From Insolitispirillum peregrinum (GTDB lineage Bacteria; Pseudomonadota; Alphaproteobacteria; Rhodospirillales; Rhodospirillaceae): 64,000 nt of DNA. The notes below the pieces were generated by a model. The model worked only from the letters and a program-made list of their open reading frames with translations, made no database searches and was not told the DNA's origin. This document shows, one piece after another, positions 55,235 through 64,000 of the stretch. The DNA is taken from positions 1-64,000 of the forward strand of contig NZ_FTOA01000006.1 of the NCBI RefSeq assembly GCF_900156605.1. Reading direction: 5' to 3'. The translations under genes were made by a program, and so were the position numbers. Positions within the stretch are counted from its first letter, which is position 1, and each line of letters starts with the position of its first letter.

Positions 55235-56299
55235 TTACACAGTCTCCACAGCGGGGATAACCCCTTCAAAACCATCAAGGAAGGAACCAAGGTTGGCGGT
55301 CAGGTCGCCAACCGCATAGCCGCCTTCCTGTACCACCAAAGTCGGCACACCGGAGGCGGCAATCATCGCGCCCAGGCGGGAAAATCCCGGCGTTGTCACG
55401 CCAAAGGTCGCCATCGGGTCGCCGATGAAGGTATCAAATCCCAGCGACAGCACCAGCAGCGACGGCGCATAGCGGGCAATGTCGGCCAGACTGGCGGCAA
55501 CTGCGGTCAGGAATGTCGCCTCGTCGGCTCCGATCGGCAGCGGGCGGTTGATGGTATAGCCCAGCCCGGCTCCGGCTCCGCGTTCGTGGGCATAGCCGGA
55601 AAAGAACGGGTAAAAGGCGCTGGGGTCGGCGTGGACGTTGACCATCAGCACGTCGTTGCGCTCGTAAAAGATTTCCTGCGTGCCGTTGCCGTGGTGCAGG
55701 TCAACATCAAGGATCGCCACCCGCCCCGGCAGACCACGTGCCGCCAGCACCGGCAAAGCGGCCTGAGCGGCGATGGCGGCATTGTTGAGGTAGCAGAATC
55801 CGCCCGCCGCCTGCCGGGTGGCATGGTGCCCCGGCGGACGGCACAGGGCATAGGCGGCAGGCGCCTTGCCGCTGGCGACCAGCGTGGCCCCATGCACCGC
55901 CACCGCCGCCGAGGCACTGGCGGCAGCCCATGTCCCGGCCACCACCGGCGCGGCGGTATCATAGATGTGATAGCCCGCCTGCCCGACGATGCCGGTGGGA
56001 TAGGTGGTGGTGCTGGTGAACGGGTGAGCGTTGGGGATCACCGCTGCGCTGGCTCCGGGCAGCTCGCTCCAGCGGCGATGGGCCGTTTCCAGAAAGTGGA
56101 TGTACTCCGGCGTATGAACCGCCACCAGAGGCCCGGTGCCACACAGGGGGGCCTGCTCGATGGTCCCGCCCCGCCGTTGAAGTTGCTCGACCAGCGCCAG
56201 CGCCCGCTCGGGGACTTCGGGGACTGGCTTTGGCTCGCCGCGCACCAGATAGGTCGGAGGCTTGTGCGCAACAGAATCCGGGTGATGGAGGAAACGCAT
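55235..56299 (-). CDS. HDAC-like amidohydrolase (acetylpolyamine amidohydrolase type)
   Basis: A 354-residue zinc hydrolase of the arginase-deacetylase fold. RPPGHHA (about residues 155-161) and DVDLHHGNGTQEIFY carry the charge-relay His pair and zinc ligands; the last zinc Asp is in LGFDTFIGDP, and QEGGYAV closes the site. Bacterial members remove acetyl groups from polyamines or other small amides. The start at 56299 is where the family begins (MRFLHHPDS). First gene of the HDAC-cupin-DMT operon. Confidence 0.9.
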   Translation of the reverse strand: MRFLHHPDSVAHKPPTYLVRGEPKPVPEVPERALALVEQLQRRGGTIEQAPLCGTGPLVAVHTPEYIHFLETAHRRWSELPGASAAVIPNAHPFTSTTTYPTGIVGQAGYHIYDTAAPVVAGTWAAASASAAVAVHGATLVASGKAPAAYALCRPPGHHATRQAAGGFCYLNNAAIAAQAALPVLAARGLPGRVAILDVDLHHGNGTQEIFYERNDVLMVNVHADPSAFYPFFSGYAHERGAGAGLGYTINRPLPIGADEATFLTAVAASLADIARYAPSLLVLSLGFDTFIGDPMATFGVTTPGFSRLGAMIAASGVPTLVVQEGGYAVGDLTANLGSFLDGFEGVIPAVETV

Positions 56300-56330
56300 C
56301 GGGATGACTCCGGGCAATGGAAGGGCGGGG

Positions 56331-56374
56331 TTAGAGCATTTCTCGGTCTCCAGGGATCACGATAAATGCTCTAA
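56331..56374. repeat. Palindrome of the AGAGCATTT family
   Basis: TTAGAGCATTT and AAATGCTCTAA form perfect 11-base arms around a 22-base loop. It lies between the M20 hydrolase stop (56440) and the HDAC gene start, and shares its arms with the elements at 19893-20226. Confidence 0.8.
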
Positions 56375-56439
56375 TGATTTGTTATTTAAGCAAATACGTC
56401 GTCGCAGATGTGTCCGCCTGCTCGGGATTTGCTCTAGAA

Positions 56440-57675
56440 TTAGAGAGTGCCGTCAGCGGTGGCCAGCACCGTGCGGTACAGCACGGCGGCCCCCCGGGCG
56501 GCATCGTCCAGGTTGATGTCTTCGGCTTCGTTGTGACTGATGCCGCCGATGCAGGGGATGAACACCATCGCCGTCGGCACCTTGCGGGCGATGTAGACCG
56601 CATCATGCCCGGCCCCGGACACGATCCGCCGCTGGCTGAAGCCAAAGGCGCGGGCGGTGTCTTCGACGCAGGCCACCAGTGCCGGCGCAAACGGGGTGGC
56701 CGGGAAGTCCCAGAACGGCGCAATCGACGCCGTACAGCCACAGCCTGCGGCGCAGTCGGCCACCAGCTTGCGGAATTCGGCTTCCATGGTCGCCAGCACC
56801 GCGTCATCGGGGTGGCGCAGATCGACGGTGAACCACACCTTGCCGGGGATCACGTTGCGCGAATGCGGCTCGACATCCAGAATGCCGACGGTGGTGCAGG
56901 CATCGCCGCCGATCCGGTGGCCCAGATGGTGCAGGGCATCGACCATGCGGGCGGCAGCGACCAGCGCATCGCGGCGCAGGCGCATCGGGGTCGGACCGGC
57001 GTGGGCTTCCTGACCGGTGACGGTGACTTCAAACCAGCGTTGCCCCTGCGCACCGCTGACCACCCCGATCTGATAGCCTTCGACTTCCAGCACCGGGCCT
57101 TGCTCGATGTGGGCTTCGAGGTAGGCGGCCATCGGGTGGTCGGTGGCCGAGGCGGTTCCGGCATAGCCGATCCGCTTCAGCTCGTCGCCCAGCCGGGCCC
57201 CATCCTGCGCCACGGCATCAAGGATTTCGTCCAGGGTGAACACCCCGGTCAGCACCCCCGACCCCATCATCGGCGGCGAAAAGCGCGAGCCTTCCTCGTT
57301 GGTCCATACCGCCAGTTCCAGCGGGTGCAGGGTGGTGATGCCGTGGTCGTTCAGGCTGCGCAGGACTTCCAGCCCGGCCAGCACGCCATAGACGCCATCA
57401 AAGCGGCCGCCGGTCGGCTGGGTGTCGAGGTGGCTGCCCATCACCACCGGCGGCAGGCTGTTGTCGCGTCCGGCGCGGCGGGCAAAGACGTTGCCGACCT
57501 GATCAACGCTGATGGTGCATCCGGCCTGCTGGCACCACGCCACAAAGCGGTCGCGGCCAGCGCGGTCTTCGTCGGTCAGGGCCAGACGGCGGCTGCCGCC
57601 CTGGGTGCCGGGGCCGATGGTCGCCATCTCCATCAGGCTGTCCCACAGGCGGGAGGCGGAAATGGGCAGATCCAT
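56440..57675 (-). CDS. M20-family Zn-dependent hydrolase (N-carbamoyl-amino-acid / allantoate amidohydrolase type)
   Basis: A 411-residue enzyme. The metal site shows GSHLDTQPTGGRFDG (about residues 80-94) and NEEGSRF, and the C-terminal metal-ligand region has GISHNEAEDIN. The mid-protein lid domain has GQEAHAGPTPMRLRRDAL. This is the HyuC/AmaB/AllC pattern, removing a carbamoyl or ureido group from amino acids. It is last in the peptide-transporter operon. With the oxoprolinase/hydantoinase nearby, a role in hydantoin or ureide use is likely but not proven. Confidence 0.9.
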   Translation of the reverse strand: MDLPISASRLWDSLMEMATIGPGTQGGSRRLALTDEDRAGRDRFVAWCQQAGCTISVDQVGNVFARRAGRDNSLPPVVMGSHLDTQPTGGRFDGVYGVLAGLEVLRSLNDHGITTLHPLELAVWTNEEGSRFSPPMMGSGVLTGVFTLDEILDAVAQDGARLGDELKRIGYAGTASATDHPMAAYLEAHIEQGPVLEVEGYQIGVVSGAQGQRWFEVTVTGQEAHAGPTPMRLRRDALVAAARMVDALHHLGHRIGGDACTTVGILDVEPHSRNVIPGKVWFTVDLRHPDDAVLATMEAEFRKLVADCAAGCGCTASIAPFWDFPATPFAPALVACVEDTARAFGFSQRRIVSGAGHDAVYIARKVPTAMVFIPCIGGISHNEAEDINLDDAARGAAVLYRTVLATADGTL

Positions 57676-57725
57676 GGTGGTCCTCGTTGTCTTTTTATGG
57701 GGGAAACTAAAAAAACGGGCCGTGA

Positions 57726-58727
57726 TCAGGCCGCCGACTGCAAGGCGTGATCGCGCGAACGCACACGCATTTCCAGCAGGGCGAGGATGGTTCGCAGCGT
57801 CGGCACCGCCATGCCCAGACGCTCGGCCAGTTCGATCACGGCCCCGATGATGGCGGCGGTTTCCAGCCGGCGACCGGCCTCGAAGTCCTGGAGCATCGAG
57901 GTCTTGAAGTCACCGACCCCGGCCGCCATCTCGATCCGTTCATCAACCGAGGTGCCAAAGGTGATCCCCAGTTGCTCGGCCACCGCCTTGGCTTCCAGCA
58001 TCATCGCCCGGCCAACCGAACGGGTGCCGGGGTCAAGGCACAGGGTACCAAGAGTGGCCCCGGTCAGCGCACTCAGCGGGTTGAAGCCGAGGTTGCCCCA
58101 CAGCTTGACCCACACCGCTTCGCGGATGTCGTCGGTGGCGCGCGACTGGAAGCCAGCCTGCCCGAACAGATCGACAATCTCGGTCACCATGGCGGCGGTG
58201 TGCGGCGAGTCCGGGCTGATCGCGCCAAAAACAAACCGCTGGTCGCTGATGTGGCGGATGCGGCCCGGCCCGTCGTTTTCCACAGCCACAAAGGTGGTCG
58301 CCCCGATCACCTGCGCCGGGTTGATGGTGCGCCACAGGGCTTCGGACGGGTCAACGCTGTTCAGCGGCTGATCGGCCAGCGGGGCCGGTTGCTGATAGGG
58401 GTACCACCACGGAATGCCGTTGATCATCGGCACCACCACCGTGTGCGGTCCGGTCAACAGTGACAGGCTGTCGAGCGCGCTGCGCAGGGCATGGGCCTTG
58501 ACGCACAGGAACACCACGTCCTGAGGACCCAGTTCGTGGGCGTCGTCGGTGACGTGCGGCTGGGCATAGACCACCCGCCGCAACGGCGTCACCATCATGA
58601 TCCCCTGCCGACGGACGGCTTCGAGGGCTTCGCCACGGGCCAGAAGGGAAACCTGTGCCGGGGTGGCACTGAGGCGGGCGGCCAGCAGGTTGCCGACCGC
58701 ACCGGCGCCGATAATGGTGATCTTCAT
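57726..58727 (-). CDS. 2-dehydropantoate 2-reductase-like oxidoreductase
   Basis: A 333-residue protein with the Rossmann start [18 protein letters not shown] and the family pattern of ApbA/PanE: VFLCVKAHALRSAL, MINGIPWWYP and a helical C-terminal domain with AVWVKLWGNLGFNPLSAL, which holds the conserved Lys and Asn. In this operon a pantoate role is unlikely; related reductases act on other 2-oxo or hydroxy acids. It overlaps the ABC ATPase gene end (ATGA) and has AAGGAG upstream. Confidence 0.85.
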   Translation of the reverse strand: MKITIIGAGAVGNLLAARLSATPAQVSLLARGEALEAVRRQGIMMVTPLRRVVYAQPHVTDDAHELGPQDVVFLCVKAHALRSALDSLSLLTGPHTVVVPMINGIPWWYPYQQPAPLADQPLNSVDPSEALWRTINPAQVIGATTFVAVENDGPGRIRHISDQRFVFGAISPDSPHTAAMVTEIVDLFGQAGFQSRATDDIREAVWVKLWGNLGFNPLSALTGATLGTLCLDPGTRSVGRAMMLEAKAVAEQLGITFGTSVDERIEMAAGVGDFKTSMLQDFEAGRRLETAAIIGAVIELAERLGMAVPTLRTILALLEMRVRSRDHALQSAA

Positions 58728-60427
58728 GCCGAAACTCCTTCCCCGTGCGACAGGTCCGCCGGAATTTCCCATCCCCGACCGGGGATGGCGTCAATCAGCG
58801 ACTGGGTGTAGGGGTGCTGGGGATTACCGAACACCTCGGCTGCCGGACCCATTTCGACGATGCTGCCGCGTTGCATGACGGCGATGGTGTCGCATACCCG
58901 CGAGGCCACGCGCAGATCATGGGTGATGAACAGCATCGACAGGTTCAGGCGGTGGCGGATGTCATCCAGCAGGGCCAGAACCTGCGCCTGCACCGACACG
59001 TCGAGCGCCGATACCGGCTCGTCGGCAATCAGCAGCGACGGTCCCATCGCCAGCGCGCGGGCGATGGAAATGCGCTGGCGCTGACCGCCAGAGAACTCGT
59101 GCGGGAAGCGTTTGGCGGCACTGGCATCCAGCCCGACCATCGCCAGCAGGTCACTGGCACGGGCCATCGCCTGCGCCGGGGCTTCGCCAAAGGCAATCGG
59201 CCCTTGCGCGATGATTTCACCGACCATCCGGCGTGGATTGAGCGAGGCGTAGGGGTCCTGAAACACCATCTGGATTTCGCGCCGGAACGGCCGGAAGGCG
59301 CGGCGGTCGAGCGACAGCAGATCGGTGCCCTTGTACAGCAGGCGTCCGCTGTCGGGCTTCATCAGGCCCATCACGCTGCGCCCGAGGGTCGATTTGCCCG
59401 AGCCGGATTCCCCGACCAGCCCGACGGTTTCGCCCGGATGGATGGTCAGGCTGATGTTTTTACCGGCGGTGACTTCCTTGCCCTTTTTGAACAGCCCGCC
59501 GCCAACGTGGAAGGTCTTGTGCAGGCCCTCGGCCAGCAACAGCGGCTCGCCGCTCGGGGTAAACGGCGGGCGATCGCCCATCGCGTGCGGCACCGAGGCG
59601 ATCAACTGGCGGGTATAAGGATGGCTGGGGCGGTTCAGAACCTCGTCAGCGGTGCCGATTTCCACCAGCTTGCCGTGACGCATCACCGCCACCCGGTGGG
59701 CGATTTCCGCCACCACCCCAAAGTCGTGGGTGATGAACATCACCCCCATCTGGCGCTCGGCCTGAATCGAACGGATCAGGTCAAGGATCTGCTTCTGGGT
59801 GGTGACGTCAAGGGCGGTGGTCGGCTCGTCGGCGATCAAAACGTCGGGCTCGCAGGCAAGCGCCAGCGCAATCATCACCCGCTGCCGCTGACCGCCGGAC
59901 AGGCGGAACGGATAGCTGCGCACCAGCTCGGCCGGGTTGGGCAGGCCGACCTGGGCGAACAGCTCGATCACCCGCGCCTTGCGGGCGGTACGGTCAAGGT
60001 CGGTGTGGATGCGCAGGCTTTCTTCCACCTGATCGCCGACCCGCATCAACGGGTTGAGGGCGGTCATCGGCTCCTGAAACACCATCGCGATACGGCCACC
60101 GCGCAGCGCCCGCTGTTCGGGTTCGCTCATGGTCAGGACGTTGTTGCCCTTGAACAGCAACGCCCCGGCGGCCACCCGCACGCTGGGCACCGGCAGCAGG
60201 CCCATCACCGCGTGGGCGGTCATCGACTTGCCCGAGCCGGATTCCCCGACCACGCACAGGATTTCATTCGGATTGAGGGTAAAGGTCAGCGCATCAACGG
60301 CCAGTTCGCGGTCGGCAGATGGCGGCAGGGCAATCGACAGGCCGCGCACATCCAGCAACGGCTGGCGGTTGGGGAAGGCCGTTACCGGCGACGGAGCGGA
60401 GGACGACGAGACAGCAACAGCGTTCAT
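58724..60427 (-). CDS. Peptide ABC transporter ATPase, two fused nucleotide-binding domains (DppD-DppF type)
   Basis: A 567-residue protein with two complete ABC domains. Each has Walker A GESGSGKS (about residues 59-66 and 345-352), a signature (LSGGQRQRV and FSGGQRQRI), and Walker B with DEPT or DEPVSALD. Each domain ends in an oligopeptide-type C-terminal stretch ([21 protein letters not shown]). It supplies ATP for import with the permeases DppB and DppC. Fusion of D and F subunits is common in such importers in proteobacteria. Confidence 0.94.
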   Translation of the reverse strand: MNAVAVSSSSAPSPVTAFPNRQPLLDVRGLSIALPPSADRELAVDALTFTLNPNEILCVVGESGSGKSMTAHAVMGLLPVPSVRVAAGALLFKGNNVLTMSEPEQRALRGGRIAMVFQEPMTALNPLMRVGDQVEESLRIHTDLDRTARKARVIELFAQVGLPNPAELVRSYPFRLSGGQRQRVMIALALACEPDVLIADEPTTALDVTTQKQILDLIRSIQAERQMGVMFITHDFGVVAEIAHRVAVMRHGKLVEIGTADEVLNRPSHPYTRQLIASVPHAMGDRPPFTPSGEPLLLAEGLHKTFHVGGGLFKKGKEVTAGKNISLTIHPGETVGLVGESGSGKSTLGRSVMGLMKPDSGRLLYKGTDLLSLDRRAFRPFRREIQMVFQDPYASLNPRRMVGEIIAQGPIAFGEAPAQAMARASDLLAMVGLDASAAKRFPHEFSGGQRQRISIARALAMGPSLLIADEPVSALDVSVQAQVLALLDDIRHRLNLSMLFITHDLRVASRVCDTIAVMQRGSIVEMGPAAEVFGNPQHPYTQSLIDAIPGRGWEIPADLSHGEGVSA

Positions 60428-60430
60428 GAC

Positions 60431-61276
60431 TCAGGCCTTTCCTTTGCGCGCCACACGCGGGTTGAGGGCATCGTTCAGGCCTTCGCCGATCAGGTTCAGG
60501 GCCAGCACGGTCAGCAGGATGGCCAGACCGGGGAAGAAGCTCATCCACCATGCCTGCCGGATGACGGTGCGGGCGGCGCCGACCATGTAGCCCCAGCTCA
60601 TGGCGTTCGGGTCGCCGAGCCCAAGGAAGCTGAGCGAGCTTTCCAGCAGCACGGCGGTGGCAACCATCAGCGACGACGACACAATCAGCGGCGACAGGCT
60701 GTTGGGCAGGATTTCGCGAAAGATGATGGTGGCGTTTGACTGGCCGGTGGTGATCGCCGCCTGGACGAATTCGCGGGAGCGCAGGGCCATGAACTCGGCG
60801 CGGGCCAGACGGGCCAGCGGCGGCCACGACACGATGGCAATCGCCAGCACGATGCTGCCCTGACTGGGGGTAAAGATCGCCACCAGCACCACGGTCAGCA
60901 CAAAGTTGGGGATGGTCTGGAACAGTTCGGTAAAGCGCATCAGGGTGTCGTCAACCCAGCCGCCAAAGAACCCGGCCAGCGCCCCTAGGGTGACGCCGAT
61001 CACCAGCGCGACGGCGGTCGAGGTCAGGCCGATCAGCAGCGACACCCGCGCCCCGTGGGCAATGCCGGAGGCAATGTCGCGGCCGAGGGTATCGGTGCCC
61101 AGCAGGGAGCCTTCCTCCATCGGGCCAAGGAACGGGGCGTTGACCATGTCCCACGGACTTTCGGGATAGATCAGCGGGGCAAACAGGCCCAGCACCACCA
61201 CCACCGCCATGATCAGCAGGCCGATGACGGCCCCTTTGTTGCGGGCATAGGCCCGCCAGAAGTTCATGCTCTGCAT
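60431..61276 (-). CDS. Peptide ABC transporter permease (DppC type)
   Basis: A 281-residue permease. It starts with a short cytoplasmic part and TM1 (GAVIGLLIMAVVVVLGLFAPLIY), then GTDTLGRDIASGIAHGARVSLLIGL, typical of DppC, and has the EAA loop AAITTGQSNATIIFREILPN. The start at ATG 61276 is preferred over 61333 because GGAG lies about nine bases upstream and it avoids overlap with dppB. With DppB it forms the membrane channel. Confidence 0.92.
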   Translation of the reverse strand: MQSMNFWRAYARNKGAVIGLLIMAVVVVLGLFAPLIYPESPWDMVNAPFLGPMEEGSLLGTDTLGRDIASGIAHGARVSLLIGLTSTAVALVIGVTLGALAGFFGGWVDDTLMRFTELFQTIPNFVLTVVLVAIFTPSQGSIVLAIAIVSWPPLARLARAEFMALRSREFVQAAITTGQSNATIIFREILPNSLSPLIVSSSLMVATAVLLESSLSFLGLGDPNAMSWGYMVGAARTVIRQAWWMSFFPGLAILLTVLALNLIGEGLNDALNPRVARKGKA

Positions 61277-61301
61277 GGAACGATCTCCGGCAAGGGTCTG
61301 A

Positions 61302-62282
61302 TCAACGGGCAAGGTCGATACGGGGATCGACAAGGCTGTAAATCAGGTCAGTCAGGATGTTGAACACGATCACCATCACCGAGCTGATGAAGAAAATCCC
61401 CAGCAGCACCTGATAGTCGCGTTGCAGCACCGCCTCGAACGCCAGCCGTCCCAGACCGGGCCAGGCAAACACGGTTTCAATCAGGATCGAGCCGCCGATC
61501 AGATGCCCCGCCTGCACTCCGGCAACGGTGATCACCGGCAGGATGGCGTTGCGCAGCACATGGCGGACCACCACCGCACCGTGGCTGAGGCCCTTGGCGC
61601 GGGCGGTCTTGACGAAATCCATGTCGCGGACTTCGAGGATCGAGGCGCGGGTCATGCGGGCGTACACCGCCATATAGAACATGCCGAGCGTCAGGGCGGG
61701 CAGCAGCAGGTGTTCGCCGATGTCGATCATGCGGGCAAAACCGCTGAGGCCACCGCCAACCGTTTCATAGCCAAAGGCAGGCAACCAGCCGAGCTGGACG
61801 GAAAACAACAGCATCAACATCAGGCCAACCCAGTAAATCGGGGTGGCATAGGCCAGCAGGGCCAGAACGGTGATGGCGCTGTCACTGACACTGCCCGCCC
61901 GCACGGCGGCCAGCGTGCCCAGAACGATCCCCACCACCAGCGCAAAGACAAAGGCGGTCAGGGTCAGCACCAGCGTGGCGGGCAGACGGGCCAGCAGCAG
62001 GTCCCAGACGCTTTGTTGCTGGCGGTAGGAAAAGCCGAGGTCGCCGGTGGCGACGTGGCTGACATAGGTGGCGAGCTGTTCGAGCAGCGGGCGGTCAAGC
62101 CCGAACTGCTGGCGCAGCTGCTCGACGAATTTCGGATCGGCGGCACCGGCTTCACCGGCCATCACCATGGCGGGGTCGCCGGGGGCGGCGTGAACCAGCA
62201 GGAAATTGATCACCACGATGGCGAACAGGATGACGATGGCCTTTATCAGGCGACCGGCGAGAAAGCGGGGAAGTCCAGCCAT
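61302..62282 (-). CDS. Peptide ABC transporter permease (DppB type)
   Basis: A 326-residue permease with six membrane segments. N-terminal FLAGRLIKAIVILFAIVVINFLLVHAAPGDP is the DppB hallmark; the EAA loop is DFVKTARAKGLSHGAVVVRHVLRNAILP. The start at 62282 follows AGGAGG. It lies between the substrate-binding protein gene and dppC, and two strong hairpins separate it from the former. Confidence 0.93.
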   Translation of the reverse strand: MAGLPRFLAGRLIKAIVILFAIVVINFLLVHAAPGDPAMVMAGEAGAADPKFVEQLRQQFGLDRPLLEQLATYVSHVATGDLGFSYRQQQSVWDLLLARLPATLVLTLTAFVFALVVGIVLGTLAAVRAGSVSDSAITVLALLAYATPIYWVGLMLMLLFSVQLGWLPAFGYETVGGGLSGFARMIDIGEHLLLPALTLGMFYMAVYARMTRASILEVRDMDFVKTARAKGLSHGAVVVRHVLRNAILPVITVAGVQAGHLIGGSILIETVFAWPGLGRLAFEAVLQRDYQVLLGIFFISSVMVIVFNILTDLIYSLVDPRIDLAR

Positions 62283-62330
62283 GGGATGACCTCCTGACCA
62301 TTTGGGGCGTTTTTTGGGGGGAAACCAGTC

Positions 62331-62366
62331 TGCCCGGAGCGGGAGGGAGTGAAGCCGCTCCGGGCA
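62331..62366. terminator. Hairpin between substrate-binding and permease genes (1)
   Basis: TGCCCGGAGCGG and CCGCTCCGGGCA form a perfect 12-base stem with a 12-base loop. There is no T-run. It may protect the upstream mRNA from 3' decay so that more binding protein than permease is made. Confidence 0.75.
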
Positions 62367-62373
62367 GGCCAAA

Positions 62374-62408
62374 GGTAGAAAATCGTGTTCAGGGAGCGAT
62401 TTTCTACC
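62374..62408 (-). terminator. Hairpin over the end of the substrate-binding protein gene (2)
   Basis: GGTAGAAAATCG and CGATTTTCTACC form a perfect 12-base stem with an 11-base loop. It includes the stop codon region of the gene ending at 62404; on the minus strand only TTT follows the stem, so termination may be partial. Confidence 0.75.
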
Positions 62409-64000
62409 GCTTGGTCATGTAGACGGACTCATAGCTTTCGTTCACACCGATACCGGTGGTGATGACGTTGTTGAATTTCTTGCTGACGAAGGTCGGGAAC
62501 TGCATTTCCAGCAACCACGCCACCGGCACGTCATCGACCAGAATGCGCTGGACCTCGCTGTAGAGGGCCTGGCGCTTGACCGGATCGTTTTCCTTGGCGG
62601 CCGAGGCAAACAGCTCGTCAACCTTGGGGTTGCTGTAGCCCATGGTGTTGGAGAACATCACGCCCTGACGGATGTTGCTGCTGACATAGGTGCGCGAGAC
62701 ACCCAGCGCCGCATCACCATACTGGTAGGTGAAGTTGGCGGTCATGTCGTAGTCCCAGTTGGAGACCTTTTGCACCCAGCCCGCAACGTCGGTGTTTTCC
62801 AGCGTCACTTCGACGCCGACCTGCTTCAGCGACACTTTCACGTATTCGGCCAGACGCTGCCAGGTCTCGCCATAGGGCATCACGAGAAAGCGGATGCGGG
62901 CGCGGACACCGTTGGCGTCGGGCTTCAGGCCCATCTCGTCAAGCAGGGCTTTGGCCTTGGCGACGTCCTTGGTGTACTTCGGCAGGTTCGGTTCAAAGTT
63001 GTTGGTGTGGCTGTTGATCGGGCTGGTGGCCACCTGACCGAGGCCGAACCAGATCTTGTCGCGGATGAACTGGCGGTCGAGCGAGTACATCAGCGCCTGA
63101 CGGAACCGCTTGTCGTTCAGCGGGGCGTTGCGGTTGTTCAGTTCCAGCCACGACACCGGGGCGACGAATTCATAGCCGTCGGTGGTGAAGTTCAGGTTCG
63201 GCTGGCTTTTCAGGCGGGCGACGTCGAACGGTTCGATGTCGTTGTACTGACTCTGGTCCACCTGACCGCTTTCCAGCGCCAGCGCGCGCGAGGCGGCATC
63301 GGGGATCACACGGAAATAGATGTCGTCGAGGTACGGCAGGCCCGGCTTGTAGTAATCGTCGTTGCGCACCAGATGGATATAGCTGCCCTTGACCCATTCC
63401 TTGAACTTGAACGGGCCGGTGCCGATCGGGGTGGCGTTGGCCGGGTTGTTCTTGTAGTCGGTGTTGGCATCGTACAGGTGCGCCGGGATGATCGGGGCCG
63501 AGGCAACTTCAAAGGCATTGATGAACGACGGGAACGGCTCTTTCAGCTTGAACACCACCGTGTAATCGTCGGGGGCGGTGATCGATTCACAGCGGGCGAA
63601 GTTGGCGCGGGCGCGCGAATGGACTTCGGGCAGGAACTTGGTGGTGGTGAAAATCACGTCCCTGGAGGTAAACGGCTGGCCGTCGTGCCACTTGACGTTC
63701 TTGTGCAGGTGAAAGGTATAGGTTAGCCCATCGGGCGAGATGTCCCAGCTTTCGGCCAGCGACGGCAGCGGCTTCAGCTGTTTGTCATAGGTCAGCAGAC
63801 CCTGATAGATTTTTCCGCCGACGGTCTGGGTCGGGCCTTGCTGGTTCAGGCCCAGTTGCAGGATCGGCGGTTCCGGCTGCACGATGATGTTCATGGTGCC
63901 GCCGCGCGCCGGCTGGTCGGCGGCCAGCGCCGGAGCGGCAGACAGGGCGGCCGCGCCGGACAGCACCGGCAGGCCGAGGGCGGCAGCCATCAGGCTGGCG
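62404..64000 (-). CDS. Peptide ABC transporter substrate-binding protein (SBP_bac_5), 5' end outside the window
   Basis: At least 531 residues. The visible N-terminus (ASLMAAALGLPVLSGAAALSAAPALAADQPARGG) is the hydrophobic part of a signal peptide, and the frame runs off the window, so the true start is probably beyond 64000. The mature part has the family pattern GKIYQGLLTYDKQLKPLPSLAESWDISPDGLTYTFHLHKNVKWHDG and IGTGPFKFKEWVKG. It binds peptides or other ligands in the periplasm for the DppBC importer. The operon also encodes a carbamoylase-like enzyme, so a ureide or modified amino acid ligand is possible. Confidence 0.92.
   Translation of the reverse strand, partial: ASLMAAALGLPVLSGAAALSAAPALAADQPARGGTMNIIVQPEPPILQLGLNQQGPTQTVGGKIYQGLLTYDKQLKPLPSLAESWDISPDGLTYTFHLHKNVKWHDGQPFTSRDVIFTTTKFLPEVHSRARANFARCESITAPDDYTVVFKLKEPFPSFINAFEVASAPIIPAHLYDANTDYKNNPANATPIGTGPFKFKEWVKGSYIHLVRNDDYYKPGLPYLDDIYFRVIPDAASRALALESGQVDQSQYNDIEPFDVARLKSQPNLNFTTDGYEFVAPVSWLELNNRNAPLNDKRFRQALMYSLDRQFIRDKIWFGLGQVATSPINSHTNNFEPNLPKYTKDVAKAKALLDEMGLKPDANGVRARIRFLVMPYGETWQRLAEYVKVSLKQVGVEVTLENTDVAGWVQKVSNWDYDMTANFTYQYGDAALGVSRTYVSSNIRQGVMFSNTMGYSNPKVDELFASAAKENDPVKRQALYSEVQRILVDDVPVAWLLEMQFPTFVSKKFNNVITTGIGVNESYESVYMTKR

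Noticed and set aside
58745-60739. Plus-strand open frame of 664 residues opposite the ABC ATPase gene
   Set aside because: It is an antisense shadow of a protein with complete ABC motifs.

Overview
The window is a GC-rich chromosomal stretch from an alphaproteobacterium, most likely a Rhodospirillales-type organism. The evidence is the hslO-argF-argD arrangement, the propionyl-CoA carboxylase pair pccB-pccA, the DctPQM TRAP importer, a Pth with a lysine-rich tail, and intergenic palindromes of the kind common in alphaproteobacteria. The species cannot be named from the sequence alone. Most of the window is ordinary chromosome. One segment, about 6160-13650, is visibly poorer in G+C and is flanked by very AT-rich DNA.

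Layout. 1-5848: an RND efflux pair, a divergent TetR regulator with a two-box operator, and an SDR gene. 5849-6389: a gene-free stretch ending in a near-ideal sigma-54 promoter. 6390-13344: a four-gene, tightly packed operon of SF1 (UPF1/COG1112-like) helicase, unknown protein, double-HKD phospholipase D-like protein, and RtcR-like CARF-AAA+-Fis sigma-54 activator. 13741-13816: tRNA-Lys(CTT). 13928-17984: acyP, pccA, pccB. 18237-19820: yciB and an alpha/beta hydrolase. 19893-20226: five 61-bp tandem palindromes. 20443-23192: sulfate importer genes without the ATPase. 24313-27503: a complete His-Xaa-Ser (Hxs) radical-SAM peptide system. 27686-29029: a Dcu-type dicarboxylate transporter. 29157-34454: hslO, argF, argD, an ABC-2 permease and recX. 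34519-40413: a secreted protein, an LpxR-like protein, an L,D-transpeptidase with an overlapping His-rich protein, ychF, pth and the L25 gene. 40541-46106: a sensor kinase, MFS and DMT transporters and a MarR-type regulator. 46139-64000: a nitrogen/amide-metabolism region with fused oxoprolinase/hydantoinase, TRAP importer, BASS-type transporter, HDAC-like amidohydrolase-cupin-DMT operon, and a peptide ABC importer operon with a ketopantoate-reductase-like protein and an M20 carbamoylase-like hydrolase.

The most interesting part is the 6390-13344 operon. It has a -24/-12 promoter (GG-N10-GC) 36 bases before the first gene, two inverted repeats about 110-140 bases upstream of the predicted start of transcription, and its own sigma-54 activator as the last gene. 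That activator has an N-terminal domain resembling the RNA-end-sensing CARF domain of RtcR, but no rtcA or rtcB is present. The helicase-plus-PLD pair recalls the Mokosh anti-phage systems. I infer an inducible, self-regulated RNA-damage or anti-phage module. This is inference and has not been tested.

Secondary points of interest are the Hxs system (a secreted precursor ending in six consecutive HxS triplets), the 36%-histidine protein coupled to an L,D-transpeptidase, and several families of intergenic palindromes, some of which recur across the window.
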